From: Cupriavidus sp. UYMMa02A
GTDB taxonomy: Bacteria > Pseudomonadota > Gammaproteobacteria > Burkholderiales > Burkholderiaceae
NCBI GenBank assembly: GCA_001725945.1
Contig: LRMT01000054.1
Location: 1 to 49,077, forward strand
Reading direction: 5' to 3'
DNA length: 49,077 bases
In this document: one piece after another, positions 28,112 through 38,845 of the stretch
Position numbering within the stretch: the first letter of the stretch is position 1
Layout of the letters: each line of letters starts with the position of its first letter
Program-made: the position numbers and the translations under genes
Notes under the pieces: model-generated
The model's input: the letters and a program-made list of their open reading frames with translations, nothing else
Told to the model about the DNA's origin: nothing
Databases searched by the model: none

Positions 28112-29652
28112 ATGCAACTGAACCCCTCAGAAATCAGCGAGCTGATCAAGTCCCGCATCTCGGGCCTTGGCGCTGAAGCTGAAGTGCGCAACACCGGCAC
28201 GGTGATTTCCGTGACCGATGGTATCTGCCGCGTGCATGGCCTGTCTGGCGTGATGCAGGGCGAGATGCTGGAATTCCCGGGCAACACGTTCGGCCTCGCG
28301 CTGAACCTCGAGCGCGACTCCGTCGGCGCCGTGGTGCTGGGCGACTACGAACACATTTCGGAAGGCGATACGGTCAAGTGCACCGGCCGCATTCTGGAAG
28401 TGCCCGTTGGCAAGGAACTGCTGGGCCGCGTGGTGAACACGCTGGGCCAGCCGATCGACGGCAAGGGCCCGATCAACGCGAAGGAAACCGACGTGATCGA
28501 AAAGGTCGCGCCGGGCGTGATCGCGCGTCAGTCGGTGAGCCAGCCGGTGCAGACCGGCCTGAAGTCGATCGACTCCATGGTGCCGATCGGCCGTGGCCAG
28601 CGCGAGCTGATCATTGGCGACCGCCAGACCGGCAAGACCGCCGTGGCTGTGGACACGATCATCAACCAGAAGGGCAAGGGCGTGTACTGCGTGTACGTCG
28701 CCATTGGCCAGAAGGCTTCAACGATCGCCAACGTGGTGCGCAAGCTGGAAGAGCACGGCGCGATGGAATACACCGTCGTCGTGGCTGCCGCCGCTTCGGA
28801 CTCGGCCGCCATGCAGTACCTGGCAGCCTACGCCGGCTGCACGATGGGCGAGTACTTCCGCGACCGCGGTGAAGACGCGCTGATCGTCTATGACGACCTG
28901 ACCAAGCAAGCCTGGGCCTACCGCCAGGTGTCGCTGCTGCTGCGCCGGCCGCCGGGCCGCGAAGCGTACCCGGGCGACGTGTTCTACCTGCACTCGCGCC
29001 TGCTGGAGCGTGCTGCCCGCGTGAACGACGACTACGTCGAAAAGTTCACCAACGGCGCCGTCAAGGGCAAGACCGGTTCGCTGACCGCGCTGCCGATTAT
29101 CGAAACGCAGGCTGGCGACGTGTCCGCGTTCGTGCCGACCAACGTGATCTCGATTACCGACGGCCAGATCTTCCTGGAAACCGACCTGTTCAACGCTGGT
29201 GTCCGTCCCGCCATCACGCCGGTATCTCGGTGTCGCGCGTGGGTGGTGCTGCACAGACCAAGGTGGTGAAGAACCTGTCCGGCGGTATCCGTACCGACCT
29301 GGCCCAGTACCGTGAACTGGCTGCGTTCGCGCAGTTCGCCTCGGACCTGGACGACGCCACCCGCAAGCAGCTCGAACGCGGCCGCCGCGTGACCGAACTG
29401 CTGAAGCAGGCGCAATACCAGCCGCAGCAAGTGTGGCAGCTGGCCGCGTCGCTGTTCGCCGCCAACAACGGCTTCCTCGACAACGTGGAAGTGAAGGACA
29501 TTCTCCCGTTCGAGAAGGGCCTGCACGACCATCTGAAGACCAAGTACGCCGACCTCATCAACCGTATCGAAGAGACCAAGGTGCTCTCGAAGGAAGATGA
29601 ACCCGCGCTGCGTGCCGCGATCGAGGATTTCAAGAAGTCCGCCGCGTTCTAA
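28112..29652 (+). CDS. atpA: FoF1 ATP synthase subunit alpha
   Basis: 513 residues, exactly the E. coli length, after correcting a frameshift near 29215 (AA to A, restoring [13 protein letters not shown]). The ATG at 28112 is preferred to the GTG at 28109. Walker A is [11 protein letters not shown]; the non-catalytic nucleotide site and [24 protein letters not shown] region (split) are clear. The C-terminal helical domain ends with [11 protein letters not shown]. Confidence 0.96.
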
Positions 29653-29725
29653 CCGCGCAATTCTCCGATACCGCCGCCGCGCCTGGCTACGCCGGCGCGG
29701 CGCTGGTTCGGACGGAGAGGAAAGT

Positions 29726-30601
29726 ATGGCCGGAACGAAAGAGATTCGAACCAAGATCAAGAGCGTGCAGAACACGCGCAAGATCACCAAGGCGATGGAG
29801 ATGGTCGCCGCATCCAAGATGCGCAAGGCGCAGGAACGGATGCGCAATGCCCGTCCCTATGCCGAGAAAGTGCGTAACATCGCGGCGCACCTGGCTTCTG
29901 CCAACCCCGAGTTCAAGCACCCGTTCATGCAGGAGCGCGACGTCAAGCGCGTCGGCATGATCGTGGTCACGACCGACAAGGGGCTGTGCGGCGGCCTGAA
30001 CACGAACGTGCTGCGTGCGGTGACCAACGAGCTGAAGAGCCTGCAGGGTCGCGGCGTGAATGTGCAAGCGACTGCCATTGGCGGCAAGGGCATGCAGTTC
30101 CTGAGCCGCATCGGTGCCAAGGTGGTCTCGAATGTGGTGCAGCTCGGCGACACTCCGCACCTGGAGAAGCTGATCGGCGCGATCAAGGTCCAGCTCGACG
30201 CATTCACCAATGGTGAAGTCGATGCGGTGTACATCGCGTACACCAAGTTCATCAACACGATGAAGCAGGAACCGATGGTCGAGCAGTTGCTGCCGCTCGC
30301 CGCCGACAAGCTGTCGCAGACGGAAGAAGAGAAGCGCGCCTACTCGTGGGATTACATCTACGAACCTGACGCGCAGACCGTGGTGGAAGAGCTGTTGGTC
30401 CGCTACGTCGAGGCGCTGGTGTACCAGGCCGTGGCCGAGAACATGGCGTCCGAGCAGTCGGCGCGCATGGTGGCCATGAAGGCGGCATCCGACAATGCCA
30501 AGAACGTGATCGGCGAACTGCAGCTGGACTACAACAAGACCCGGCAGGCAGCGATCACCAAGGAATTGTCGGAGATCGTCAGCGGTGCGGCAGCAGTCTG
30601 A
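29726..30601 (+). CDS. atpG: FoF1 ATP synthase subunit gamma
   Basis: 291 residues. The ATG at 29726 follows GAGAGGAAAG; the upstream in-frame part is not used. The N-terminal helix [20 protein letters not shown] and the C-terminal helix ending [18 protein letters not shown] form the coiled-coil shaft. [14 protein letters not shown] marks the globular domain. Confidence 0.96.
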   Translation: MAGTKEIRTKIKSVQNTRKITKAMEMVAASKMRKAQERMRNARPYAEKVRNIAAHLASANPEFKHPFMQERDVKRVGMIVVTTDKGLCGGLNTNVLRAVTNELKSLQGRGVNVQATAIGGKGMQFLSRIGAKVVSNVVQLGDTPHLEKLIGAIKVQLDAFTNGEVDAVYIAYTKFINTMKQEPMVEQLLPLAADKLSQTEEEKRAYSWDYIYEPDAQTVVEELLVRYVEALVYQAVAENMASEQSARMVAMKAASDNAKNVIGELQLDYNKTRQAAITKELSEIVSGAAAV

Positions 30602-32038
<1,437 letters not shown>

Positions 32039-32050
32039 GCCTCGCTTTGA

Positions 32051-32089
32051 CGCTCCCGTGCCCTGGTGCGGGAGCGGCGGCAAGCCGCC
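32051..32089. repeat. Two hairpins in the atpD-atpC spacer
   Basis: CGCTCCCG (32051-32058) pairs with CGGGAGCG (32069-32076), and GGCGG (32076-32080) with CCGCC (32085-32089) around CAAG. No T-run follows, so they may slow or process the message rather than terminate it. Confidence 0.65.
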
Positions 32090-32137
32090 TTGCGCGGCCG
32101 GCCGTCAGAAGTGAAGCGAACGGACAAAGGAATTCAT

Positions 32138-32553
32138 ATGGCAACCATTCTTGTAGACGTCGTCAGCGCGGAAGCGTCGATCTTCTCCGGCCAGGCGAAG
32201 TTCGTGGCGCTGCCGGGCGAGTCGGGTGAGCTGGGCATCCTGCCGGGCCACACGCCGCTGATTACGCGTATCCAGCCGGGCGCGTGCGTATCGAGAAGGA
32301 AGACGGCAGCGAAGAGTTCGTGTTCGTTGCCGGCGGCATTCTCGAAGTCCAGCCGAAGCATGTCACCGTGCTTGCCGATACCGCCATCCGCGGTATCGAC
32401 CTGGACGAAGCCAAGGCGCAGGAAGCCAAGCGTGCCGCCGAAGAGCTGATGCAGAACCAGAGCAGCGATCTGGATATTGCACGCGCTCAGAGCGAGCTCG
32501 CCGTGGCCGCCGCGCAACTGGCTGCCATCGCCCGCCTGCGTCGTAAGAAGTAA
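32138..32553 (+). CDS. atpC: FoF1 ATP synthase subunit epsilon
   Basis: 138 residues after correcting a frameshift near 32284 (GG to G, restoring [11 protein letters not shown]). The N-terminal beta-sandwich contains [16 protein letters not shown] and [13 protein letters not shown]; the C-terminal helical hairpin ([12 protein letters not shown] to [13 protein letters not shown]) is the inhibitory element. It ends the atp operon; a terminator is at 32611-32638. Confidence 0.95.
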
Positions 32554-32610
32554 GCGGCAAGCAGCGTAAGCAGTACCTGGCGCATTGTTGTTTTTCGGTG
32601 CGACAGCCAA

Positions 32611-32638
32611 AAAAAGGCAGCCACGCGGCTGCCTTTTT
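32611..32638. terminator. Bidirectional terminator of the atp operon
   Basis: AAAAAGGCAGCC (32611-32622), loop ACGC, GGCTGCCTTTTT (32627-32638). Perfect 12-bp stem with T-run on both strands. Confidence 0.93.
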
Positions 32639-32830
32639 GATGGGCTGGGGATATGCTTGTTGCGCTTGGACAAAAAAAGCGCGCGGGCCGGGGAGGCTCC
32701 GCGCGGACGGGAAAATCCCTTCGAGGGGTCAATTCGAAGGAACGGGTTCGGTCCAGGACAACTAAGGCGCAGCGAATCACGTTCGCACAATCGGCCAAAC
32801 AAGGCCTCGCGCCATCGGGTCTTCCTGGTG

Positions 32831-32863
32831 TCCGAACCAGCAGGCATCGCCTGCTGGTTCGGA
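32831..32863. repeat. Perfect 15-bp inverted repeat with 3-nt loop
   Basis: TCCGAACCAGCAGGC (32831-32845), ATC, GCCTGCTGGTTCGGA (32849-32863). No T-run follows. It stands alone in the gene-free stretch and could be a mobile REP-type palindrome or the stem of a small RNA. Confidence 0.85.
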
Positions 32864-33239
32864 AAATCGGGAATCACTGCCAAAGGCTTTCTTCAGCGCC
32901 CCATCTTCTGACTTCTTGCTTCTTCGCGGGGCCGCGGTCCACCAACGTCGGTGTGTCAATGCATTGTGGGGGAAAGTCCCTGCAATGGCAGTAACAAAAT
33001 GTATCCTTTTGCAAGAAGTTGAAAGCCAAGTCGGCGCAAATGAAGCGTCATGCGCACATTGGACGACGCACGCGGCACTTTTTTGCAACTTTGCGTGCCT
33101 TATGCGCATCGTTTGGTCCCTGATCCCATGTGTGGTGGCGAACAATGCGGTGCTTCCGGCGCCGCGGTCGTTCGTCGGTTACGATGCTCCAGTTCAAACC
33201 ATGCCCGGCAACGGCCGCGGCAATGCAACGGAGTGCGTG

Positions 33240-33676
33240 ATGACAGGGACGCAGGACTCGATTCGGAAGATGCTCGCCATGAAGACCGTGGCCATTGTCG
33301 GCCTGTCCGACCGTCCGGACCGGCCGAGCCATGAAGTCGCCGAGTTCCTCCAGCAGCATGGCTTCCGTATCGTGCCGGTCAATCCGCGACATGCCCGCGA
33401 GAGGATCCTGGGCGAGCCCTGCCATGCATCGCTGCAGGAGGCTGCCGCCGCGATCGGGGCACAGGGCGGATGCATCGACTGGGTCGACATCTTTCGCCGT
33501 CCCGAGGATACTCCGCCGGTGGTCGCGGACGCATTGCCATTGGCGCGCGTGGCGTCTGGCTGCAGCTTGGCATCGTCAACGACGCCGCGCTCGCACAGGC
33601 CCAGGCAGCCGGCCTGCTGGCAATACAGGACTGCTGCAGCAAGATCGAACTGACGCGGCAGCTCGAGCTGTCCTGA
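33240..33676 (+). CDS. CoA-binding (YccU-type) Rossmann-fold protein
   Basis: About 145 residues after correcting a frameshift near 33532 (CC to C, restoring ADAIAIGARGVWLQLGI). The pattern TVAIVGLSDRPDRPSHEVAEFL, FRIVPVNPRH and ILGEPCHASLQE, then GARGVWLQLGIVND is that of stand-alone CoA-binding domains like the alpha subunit of succinyl-CoA synthetase. Their physiological role is unclear. The start at 33240 is the only one giving the family's N-terminus. It precedes the esterase by 47 bp on the same strand. Confidence 0.87.
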
Positions 33677-33723
33677 GTCGCCCCCATCCGCCATGACCGC
33701 TTCAACGCTTCGTGCCTGACCCG

Positions 33724-34680
33724 ATGGCCATCGATCCCCAACTGCTTGCCTATTACTGCCGCCAGGCGAGCAATATGCCGGCCTCCCCCGTACCCATTGA
33801 TGCGCCTGCACGGCGTGCCCGCTTCGTCGACGTGGCGGCATCGTCCGTGGTGCCCGATCCTGCCGGCGTTAGCTGGGCGGACCTGGCACTGACGCTGGAT
33901 GGCCGCACGCTGGCAGTACGCCTGTTTCGGCCAGCGACAGCCGCGCCGGCGCGGCTGCTTGTCTATTTCCACGGCGGCGGCTGGGTGGTCGGTTCGCACC
34001 AGACCCACCATACCGTCGCGGCGTTGCTGGCTGCCGACACGGGCTGCGCCGTGGCCAGCGTGGACTACCGCCTGGCCCCCGAGCATCCGTTCCCCGCGCC
34101 ATGCGACGACGCGGTGCAGGCAGTCCGGTGGTTCGCTGCGCAGCGCGCGTCGTTGGGCCTCGATACGGGCTTCCTCGCCGTGGCCGGCGACAGCGCCGGC
34201 GGGCACCTGGCAGCACTTGCGGCGCAGCAGGTCAACGCCGAGGCGGGCCAGCAGGTGGTGGGCGCGCAATTGCTGGTCTATCCGGTCGCCGCACCAGTGC
34301 TTGCCACCGAAAGCTACCGCGCCTTCGCCGACGGGCCCGGCCTGACGCGCGATGAGATGGCCTGGTTCTGGACCCAGTTCATCGGCGCGGAGGGTCTCGC
34401 GCGCGGTGCGCAGCATGACGACCCTCGCGTCCACCTGATGGCACAGGCCCCAGCGGTGCAGCCCCCTGCTACCGCCATCGTCGTGGCCGCCAACGACGTA
34501 TTGCGCGATGACGGTCTGGCCTATGCCGACTTCCTCGTTCGCCACGACGCCACGGTAGTCACCATCGAAGCCAGCGGGATGACGCATGGCTTCGCGCGCC
34601 TGCAGCCCGACGCGCCGCGTGCCCGCGAATGGATGCAGCGCGCCGCCCAGGCCTTCACGAGCCTGTTTGACGAGACGTAG
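33724..34680 (+). CDS. Alpha/beta hydrolase, hormone-sensitive-lipase family esterase
   Basis: 318 residues from the ATG at 33724 (a GTG at 33712 is an alternative). The oxyanion motif HGGGW is at about residue 83 and the nucleophile motif GDSAGG at about 155-160 with Ser157. SVDYRLAPEHPFPA lies between them, and the acid and His are in NDVLRDDG and GMTHGF. These define the bacterial HSL/GDSAG esterases that act on short acyl esters. It has no signal peptide, so it is cytoplasmic. Confidence 0.9.
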   Translation: MAIDPQLLAYYCRQASNMPASPVPIDAPARRARFVDVAASSVVPDPAGVSWADLALTLDGRTLAVRLFRPATAAPARLLVYFHGGGWVVGSHQTHHTVAALLAADTGCAVASVDYRLAPEHPFPAPCDDAVQAVRWFAAQRASLGLDTGFLAVAGDSAGGHLAALAAQQVNAEAGQQVVGAQLLVYPVAAPVLATESYRAFADGPGLTRDEMAWFWTQFIGAEGLARGAQHDDPRVHLMAQAPAVQPPATAIVVAANDVLRDDGLAYADFLVRHDATVVTIEASGMTHGFARLQPDAPRAREWMQRAAQAFTSLFDET

Positions 34681-34731
34681 TGCTTCGCTGCGCCGGTGCC
34701 CCGTGGCGATCCCTTAGAATGGCGGTCTTAC

Positions 34732-34735
34732 GAGG
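34732..34735 (+). promoter_or_regulatory. Ribosome-binding site that decides the hemE start
   Basis: GAGG is directly adjacent to the ATG at 34736, too close to serve it, but 6 bp before the in-frame ATG at 34742. The second start (MTALQND) is therefore preferred. A possible -10 TAGAAT is at 34715-34720. Confidence 0.65.
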
Positions 34736-34741
34736 ATGACC

Positions 34742-35826
34742 ATGACCGCACTGCAGAACGATACTTTCCTGCGCGCACTGCGCCGGCAGCCGACCGAGTA
34801 CACGCCGCTGTGGCTGATGCGCCAGGCGGGCCGCTACCTGCCTGAATACAATGCCACGCGCGCGCGGGCCGGCAGCTTCCTGGGACTGGCCAAGAACCCG
34901 GCCTACGCGACCGAGGTAACGTTGCAGCCGCTGGACCGCTATCCGCTCGACGCAGCCATCCTCTTCTCGGACATCCTGACCGTACCCGATGCCATGGGCC
35001 TCGGCCTGTCGTTCGCACAAGGCGAGGGTCCGCGCTTTGCCAGGCCCCTGCGCACCGAAGCCGATGTGGAGAAGCTGGCCGTCCCCGATATGGCGTCGCT
35101 GCAGTATGTCTTCGACGCCGTCGCCGAGATCCGCCGTGCACTGGTCCAGGACGGCCGCCAGCGCGTGCCGCTGATCGGCTTCTCCGGCAGTCCGTGGACG
35201 CTGGCATGCTACATGGTCGAGGGCGGCGGCTCGGACGACTTCCGTACCGTCAAGGCGATGATGTACGGCCGCCCGGACCTGATGCACCGTATTCTCGAAA
35301 TCAATGCGCAGGCGGTCAGCGAATACCTGAATGCCCAGATCGAGGCCGGCGCACAGGCCGTGATGATCTTCGACACCTGGGGCGGCGCACTGGCCGACGG
35401 CATGTACCAGGCCTTCTCGCTGAGCTACATGCGCAAGGTGCTGGCCGGCCTGAAGCGCGAGCATGCCGGACAGCAGATTCCCGCCATCGTCTTCACCAAG
35501 GGCGGCGGATTGTGGCTCGAAAGCCTTGCCGACACGGGTGCCGATGCTATCGGTCTCGACTGGACGGTCAATCTCGCCGAGGCGCGCCGCCGCACCGGCG
35601 GCCGTGTCGCCCTGCAAGGCAATATCGACCCCACCGTGCTGTTCGCCCCCGAGGCCGCCATCCGCGAGCAGGTGCGCGGTGTCCTCAACAGCTACGCCGC
35701 CGCAGGCGGCAGCGATGGCCATGTGTTCAACCTCGGTCATGGCATCTCCCAGTTCACGCCGCCGGAAAGCGTGAGCGTACTGGTCGACGAGTGCATCGTT
35801 ACAGCCGGCAACTCCGCGCAGGCTGA
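34742..35826 (+). CDS. hemE: Uroporphyrinogen decarboxylase
   Basis: About 361 residues. It converts uroporphyrinogen III to coproporphyrinogen III in heme synthesis. The N-terminal [15 protein letters not shown] signature and [18 protein letters not shown] are clear, as are FDTWGG and [13 protein letters not shown] near the end. A frameshift near 35790 (AA to A) hides the native end [11 protein letters not shown] with stop at 35824-35826; the uncorrected frame runs to 35953 and adds about 40 spurious residues. It is followed by a 537-bp spacer with DnaA boxes. Confidence 0.94.
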
Positions 35827-36008
35827 AACGGAACCTGTGTTGCCCGGCAGTGCCGGCATTGCGCACGCCGGCGAAGGTTTCCTCGCGGTGCAGCGATTTT
35901 CGCGTTGGCAGCGGCGGTGCCGCGAGAGGCGCGCCGTTACTGCTGTCAAGTAAACAATTTCATCCCGATTCGCCAAAAGGTGCTTGGGCTTGACTGTGGA
36001 GGCTTGAC

Positions 36009-36017
36009 TTATGCACA
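36009..36017 (+). promoter_or_regulatory. DnaA box TTATGCACA
   Basis: Exact match to TTATNCACA, in the hemE-priA spacer. Confidence 0.7.
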
Positions 36018-36187
36018 CCAATAGGTTTGCCGCACTGCAAGAAGGGGTAACCCCTTAACTCATCTGGGGGATGTTTGCAAGGTCTTGATTTTTAAGGCAT
36101 TGGAAGTTTTGCAAAGTCACTGCGCAGGCCAGTGATTCCCTTGTTTTGCGGGCTTTGGCGGCATCTCGAAGCGACTTTTCAACAAAG

Positions 36188-36196
36188 TTATCCACA
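36188..36196 (+). promoter_or_regulatory. DnaA box TTATCCACA
   Basis: The strongest E. coli DnaA-box sequence (R1/R4 type), 171 bp downstream of the first box and on the same strand. Confidence 0.8.
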
Positions 36197-36363
36197 GGGT
36201 CGTTGGAATTAGTGGAAAAGCAGTCATCTATCATCGACTTAGGGCCACATTTAAAGTTTTACTTTAAGTTGATGTTGCACCGCACACAAAGTTTGATTCG
36301 TCCCCTGTTGAGCCTGATTCCGCACAACCTTCGCGCACGCGCCGTGCACCACAACCGCCTCCG

Positions 36364-38648
36364 ATGACGTTGCCAGACGACACCGAACCGCGCAGTGCAG
36401 GCATTGTCCGCGTGGCGCTGGATACGCCCGCGGACGACTGCTTCGACTACCTTGCAGCGCCGGACGTGTCGCTGGGCGATCTGGTGGTGGTGCCATTCGG
36501 CGCCGCAGCGTGGTCGGCGTGGCAGTTGGGCGCGCTGACGAATCCCCGGTCCCTGCGGACCGGCTCAGGCCGATGGCCGCGCGGCTGGACTGGCTGACGC
36601 CTCTGGCCGAGGATGGTGCGACCTGGCGATGTTCGCCGCGCGCTACTACCAGCGCTGTCTTGGCGAAGTGATGCTGCCGTCGCTGCCGCCGTCGCTGCGC
36701 GAACCGGAAGGCTGGCCTCGCCTCGCACAGCGCGCTCGCACCGAAGCGTACCAGGTGGTGCCAGCACGCATTCCCGCATTGCTGGACGCCGTGCCGCGTG
36801 CGTGGCGCGGTCCGTGCGGGCTCTGGCGCAGGGGCTGGCCGACCGGGCCGAAGGCCGCGCGGTGCCGGAGCCGATGAGCGTGGCGGAGGCACGCGAGCTG
36901 TGCGCCGCCGCGCCCGCCAGGCTGGCCGAATGGGTCGCTGCCGGTTGGGTTGAGGCATTGGCCGCCGACCGGACGCTGCTGGCCACAGCACCGTCGCAGG
37001 CCCCGTCGGTGGCGCCGCCGCTGCACGAGGAACAGCGTGCCGCGGTCGAGGCCATTGGCGCGGCCGCATCGTTCGCACCGTTCCTGCTGCATGGCGTGAC
37101 CGGCAGCGGCAAGACCGAGGTCTACCTGCACGCGATGGCGCAGGTGCTGGCACGCGACGCGCACGCGCAGGTGCTGATGCTCGTACCTGAGATCAACCTG
37201 ACGCCACAGCTCCAGTCGCGCATCGCCGCGCGCTTTCCGCACCTGCCGCTGGCGGTGCTGCACAGCGGGCTGGCCGACCAGGAGCGCAGCTTGCAATGGC
37301 TCGCCGCCCATCGCGGCGAAGCGCGCATCGTGCTCGGCACGCGCATGGCGGTGATGGCGTCCATGCCGCACCTGGCGTTGATCGTCGTGGATGAAGAGCA
37401 CGACACGTCCTACAAGCAGCAGGAGGGCCTGCGCTACTCCGCGCGCGACCTGGCCGTGTGGCGCGCCAAGCGGCTCGCTATCCCGGTGGTGCTCGGCTCG
37501 GCCACGCCGTCGATGGAAACCTGGTGGCGCGCCGAGCAGGGCGCCTACCGCAAGCTGGTGCTGCGCGAACGCGCGCAAGCCGAGGCGGCGCTGCCGTCGG
37601 TGCGGCTGATCGACCTGAACCACGAACGCCAGCGCCAGCGTGCGCTGTTCGAGGGCCTGTCGGTGCCGCTGCTGGAGGCGATCGACGCACGCCTCGCACG
37701 CGGCGAACAAAGCCTGCTGTTCCTGAACCGCCGCGGCTACGCGCCGGTGCTTGCCTGCGACAGCTGCGGCTGGCTGTCGGGCTGCCCGCGCTGTTCGGCG
37801 TACCTGGTGCTGCACCGGCCCGAGCGGCGCCTGCGCTGCCACCATTGCGGGCTGGAGTCCCCGGTGCCGCACCATTGCCCCGACTGCGGCAATATGGATA
37901 TCGCGCCGCTGGGCCGGGGCACGCAGCGTATCGAAGAGGCGCTGGCCGCGCGCTTTCCGCAGGCACGCATCGCGCGCATCGATGCCGACTCCACGCGCCG
38001 CAAAGGCAGCGCGCAGGCGATGTTCGACGATGTGCACGCCGGCGAGGTCGACATCCTGGTCGGTACCCAGATGGTCGCCAAGGGCCACGATTTCCAGCGG
38101 GTGACGCTGGTCGCGTCATTCACCCCGACGCCGCCATGTTCAGCCACGATTTCCGCGCGGCCGAGCATTTGTTCGCCTCGCTGATGCAGGTCTCCGGGCG
38201 GGCAGGGCGGGCCGGTTTGCCTGGTGAAGTCCTCATCCAGACCCGCTACCCGGACGCGGCGGCATTGCAGGCCCTGGTGCGGCATGACTATGATGGATTC
38301 GCCGCCGGCCAGTTGCGCGAGCGGCGCCAGGCCGGGTTGCCCCCGTTCTGCTACCAGGTCCTGCTGACCGCCGAGCATGGCCAGCTCGAACGGGCCCTGC
38401 AGTTCCTCCAGGCAGTTCGTCGCCTGGCGGATGGCAACGTCCTGGCGCCAGAGGTGCAACTGCACGACCCGGTCCCGATGTCGATGGTTCGCATCGCCGG
38501 CCGGGAGCGTGCGCAGATGCTGCTTGAGGCCGGCTCCCGGCCCGTACTGCAACGGTTTGTGAGCGAGTGGGTACGGACTTTCTCCGATGCTGGCGCGGAC
38601 GCGCGCGGCGTGCGCTGGCAACTGGAGATCGACCCGCTGAGGATCTGA
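36364..38648 (+). CDS. priA: Primosomal replication-restart helicase PriA
   Basis: About 762 residues after correcting four frameshifts (near 36501, 36614, 36810 and 38113; each a lost base in a run). The 3'-end-binding domain comes first (VRVALDTPADDCFDYLA). Walker A is GVTGSGKTEVYL, the DEAH-type motif is VVDEEHDTSYKQQ, and eight cysteines between about 37758 and 37888 (CDSCGWLSGCPRC, RCHHCG, HCPDCGN) form the two zinc sites. LMQVSGRAGRAG is motif VI. It reloads the replisome at stalled forks. Confidence 0.93.
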
Positions 38649-38672
38649 GTGCCGGCTTGCATGTGACTGCGG

Positions 38673-38720
38673 TGCAACCGCAGCAACCGGTTTTCGACAT
38701 AGTGGTTGCACTAGGTTGCA
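38673..38720. promoter_or_regulatory. Cluster of three GTTGCA motifs, candidate PutA operator
   Basis: GTTGCA occurs at 38705-38710 and 38715-38720 (10 bp, one helical turn apart), and as its complement TGCAAC at 38673-38678. GTTGCA is the motif recognised by the ribbon-helix-helix domain of E. coli PutA, and the downstream gene encodes a PutA with that domain. Confidence 0.75.
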
Positions 38721-38744
38721 CCCCTGCGTTTTCGGGAGTAAGAT
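38716..38744 (+). promoter_or_regulatory. putA promoter overlapping the operator
   Basis: TTGCAC (38716-38721), a 17-bp spacer and TAAGAT (38739-38744). The -35 hexamer is shared with the third GTTGCA motif, so PutA bound there would exclude RNA polymerase. It lies 101 bp upstream of the putA start. Confidence 0.65.
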
Positions 38745-38845
38745 CGCGCCAGCCCAGAGGTTGCGCAGGTCGGGCCCCTATGCCGTCTCAAGCCACACTG
38801 GGCGGCGTCGACCCGCAGCCTTGTGTCTTACGGAGAACTGCTCGC

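Larger units (their letters stand above)
32554..33239. other. 686-bp stretch without a recognisable gene
   Basis: After the atp terminator there is a strong inverted repeat (32831-32863) and a loose GCACGC/GCGTGC pair near 33067-33097. Reading frames crossing this stretch have no family features and poor composition. Nothing else is recognisable. Confidence 0.7.
35827..36363. other. 537-bp AT-rich spacer hemE-priA with two DnaA boxes, candidate replication-related region
   Basis: No gene is seen. From about 35990 to 36300 the base composition drops well below the neighbours. It holds two consensus DnaA boxes on the same strand (36009-36017, 36188-36196), a near box as AGTGGAAAA at 36212, a hairpin AAGGGG-TAA-CCCCTT (36042-36056), and a symmetric AT-rich tract TTAAAG-TTTTA-CTTTAA (36251-36267). 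This resembles an origin-type layout, but dnaA is not in the window. Confidence 0.55.

Noticed and set aside
35790..35953. C-terminal extension of HemE to 35953
   Set aside because: Caused by a lost A near 35790. The native end [11 protein letters not shown] with stop at 35824-35826 gives the normal family length.
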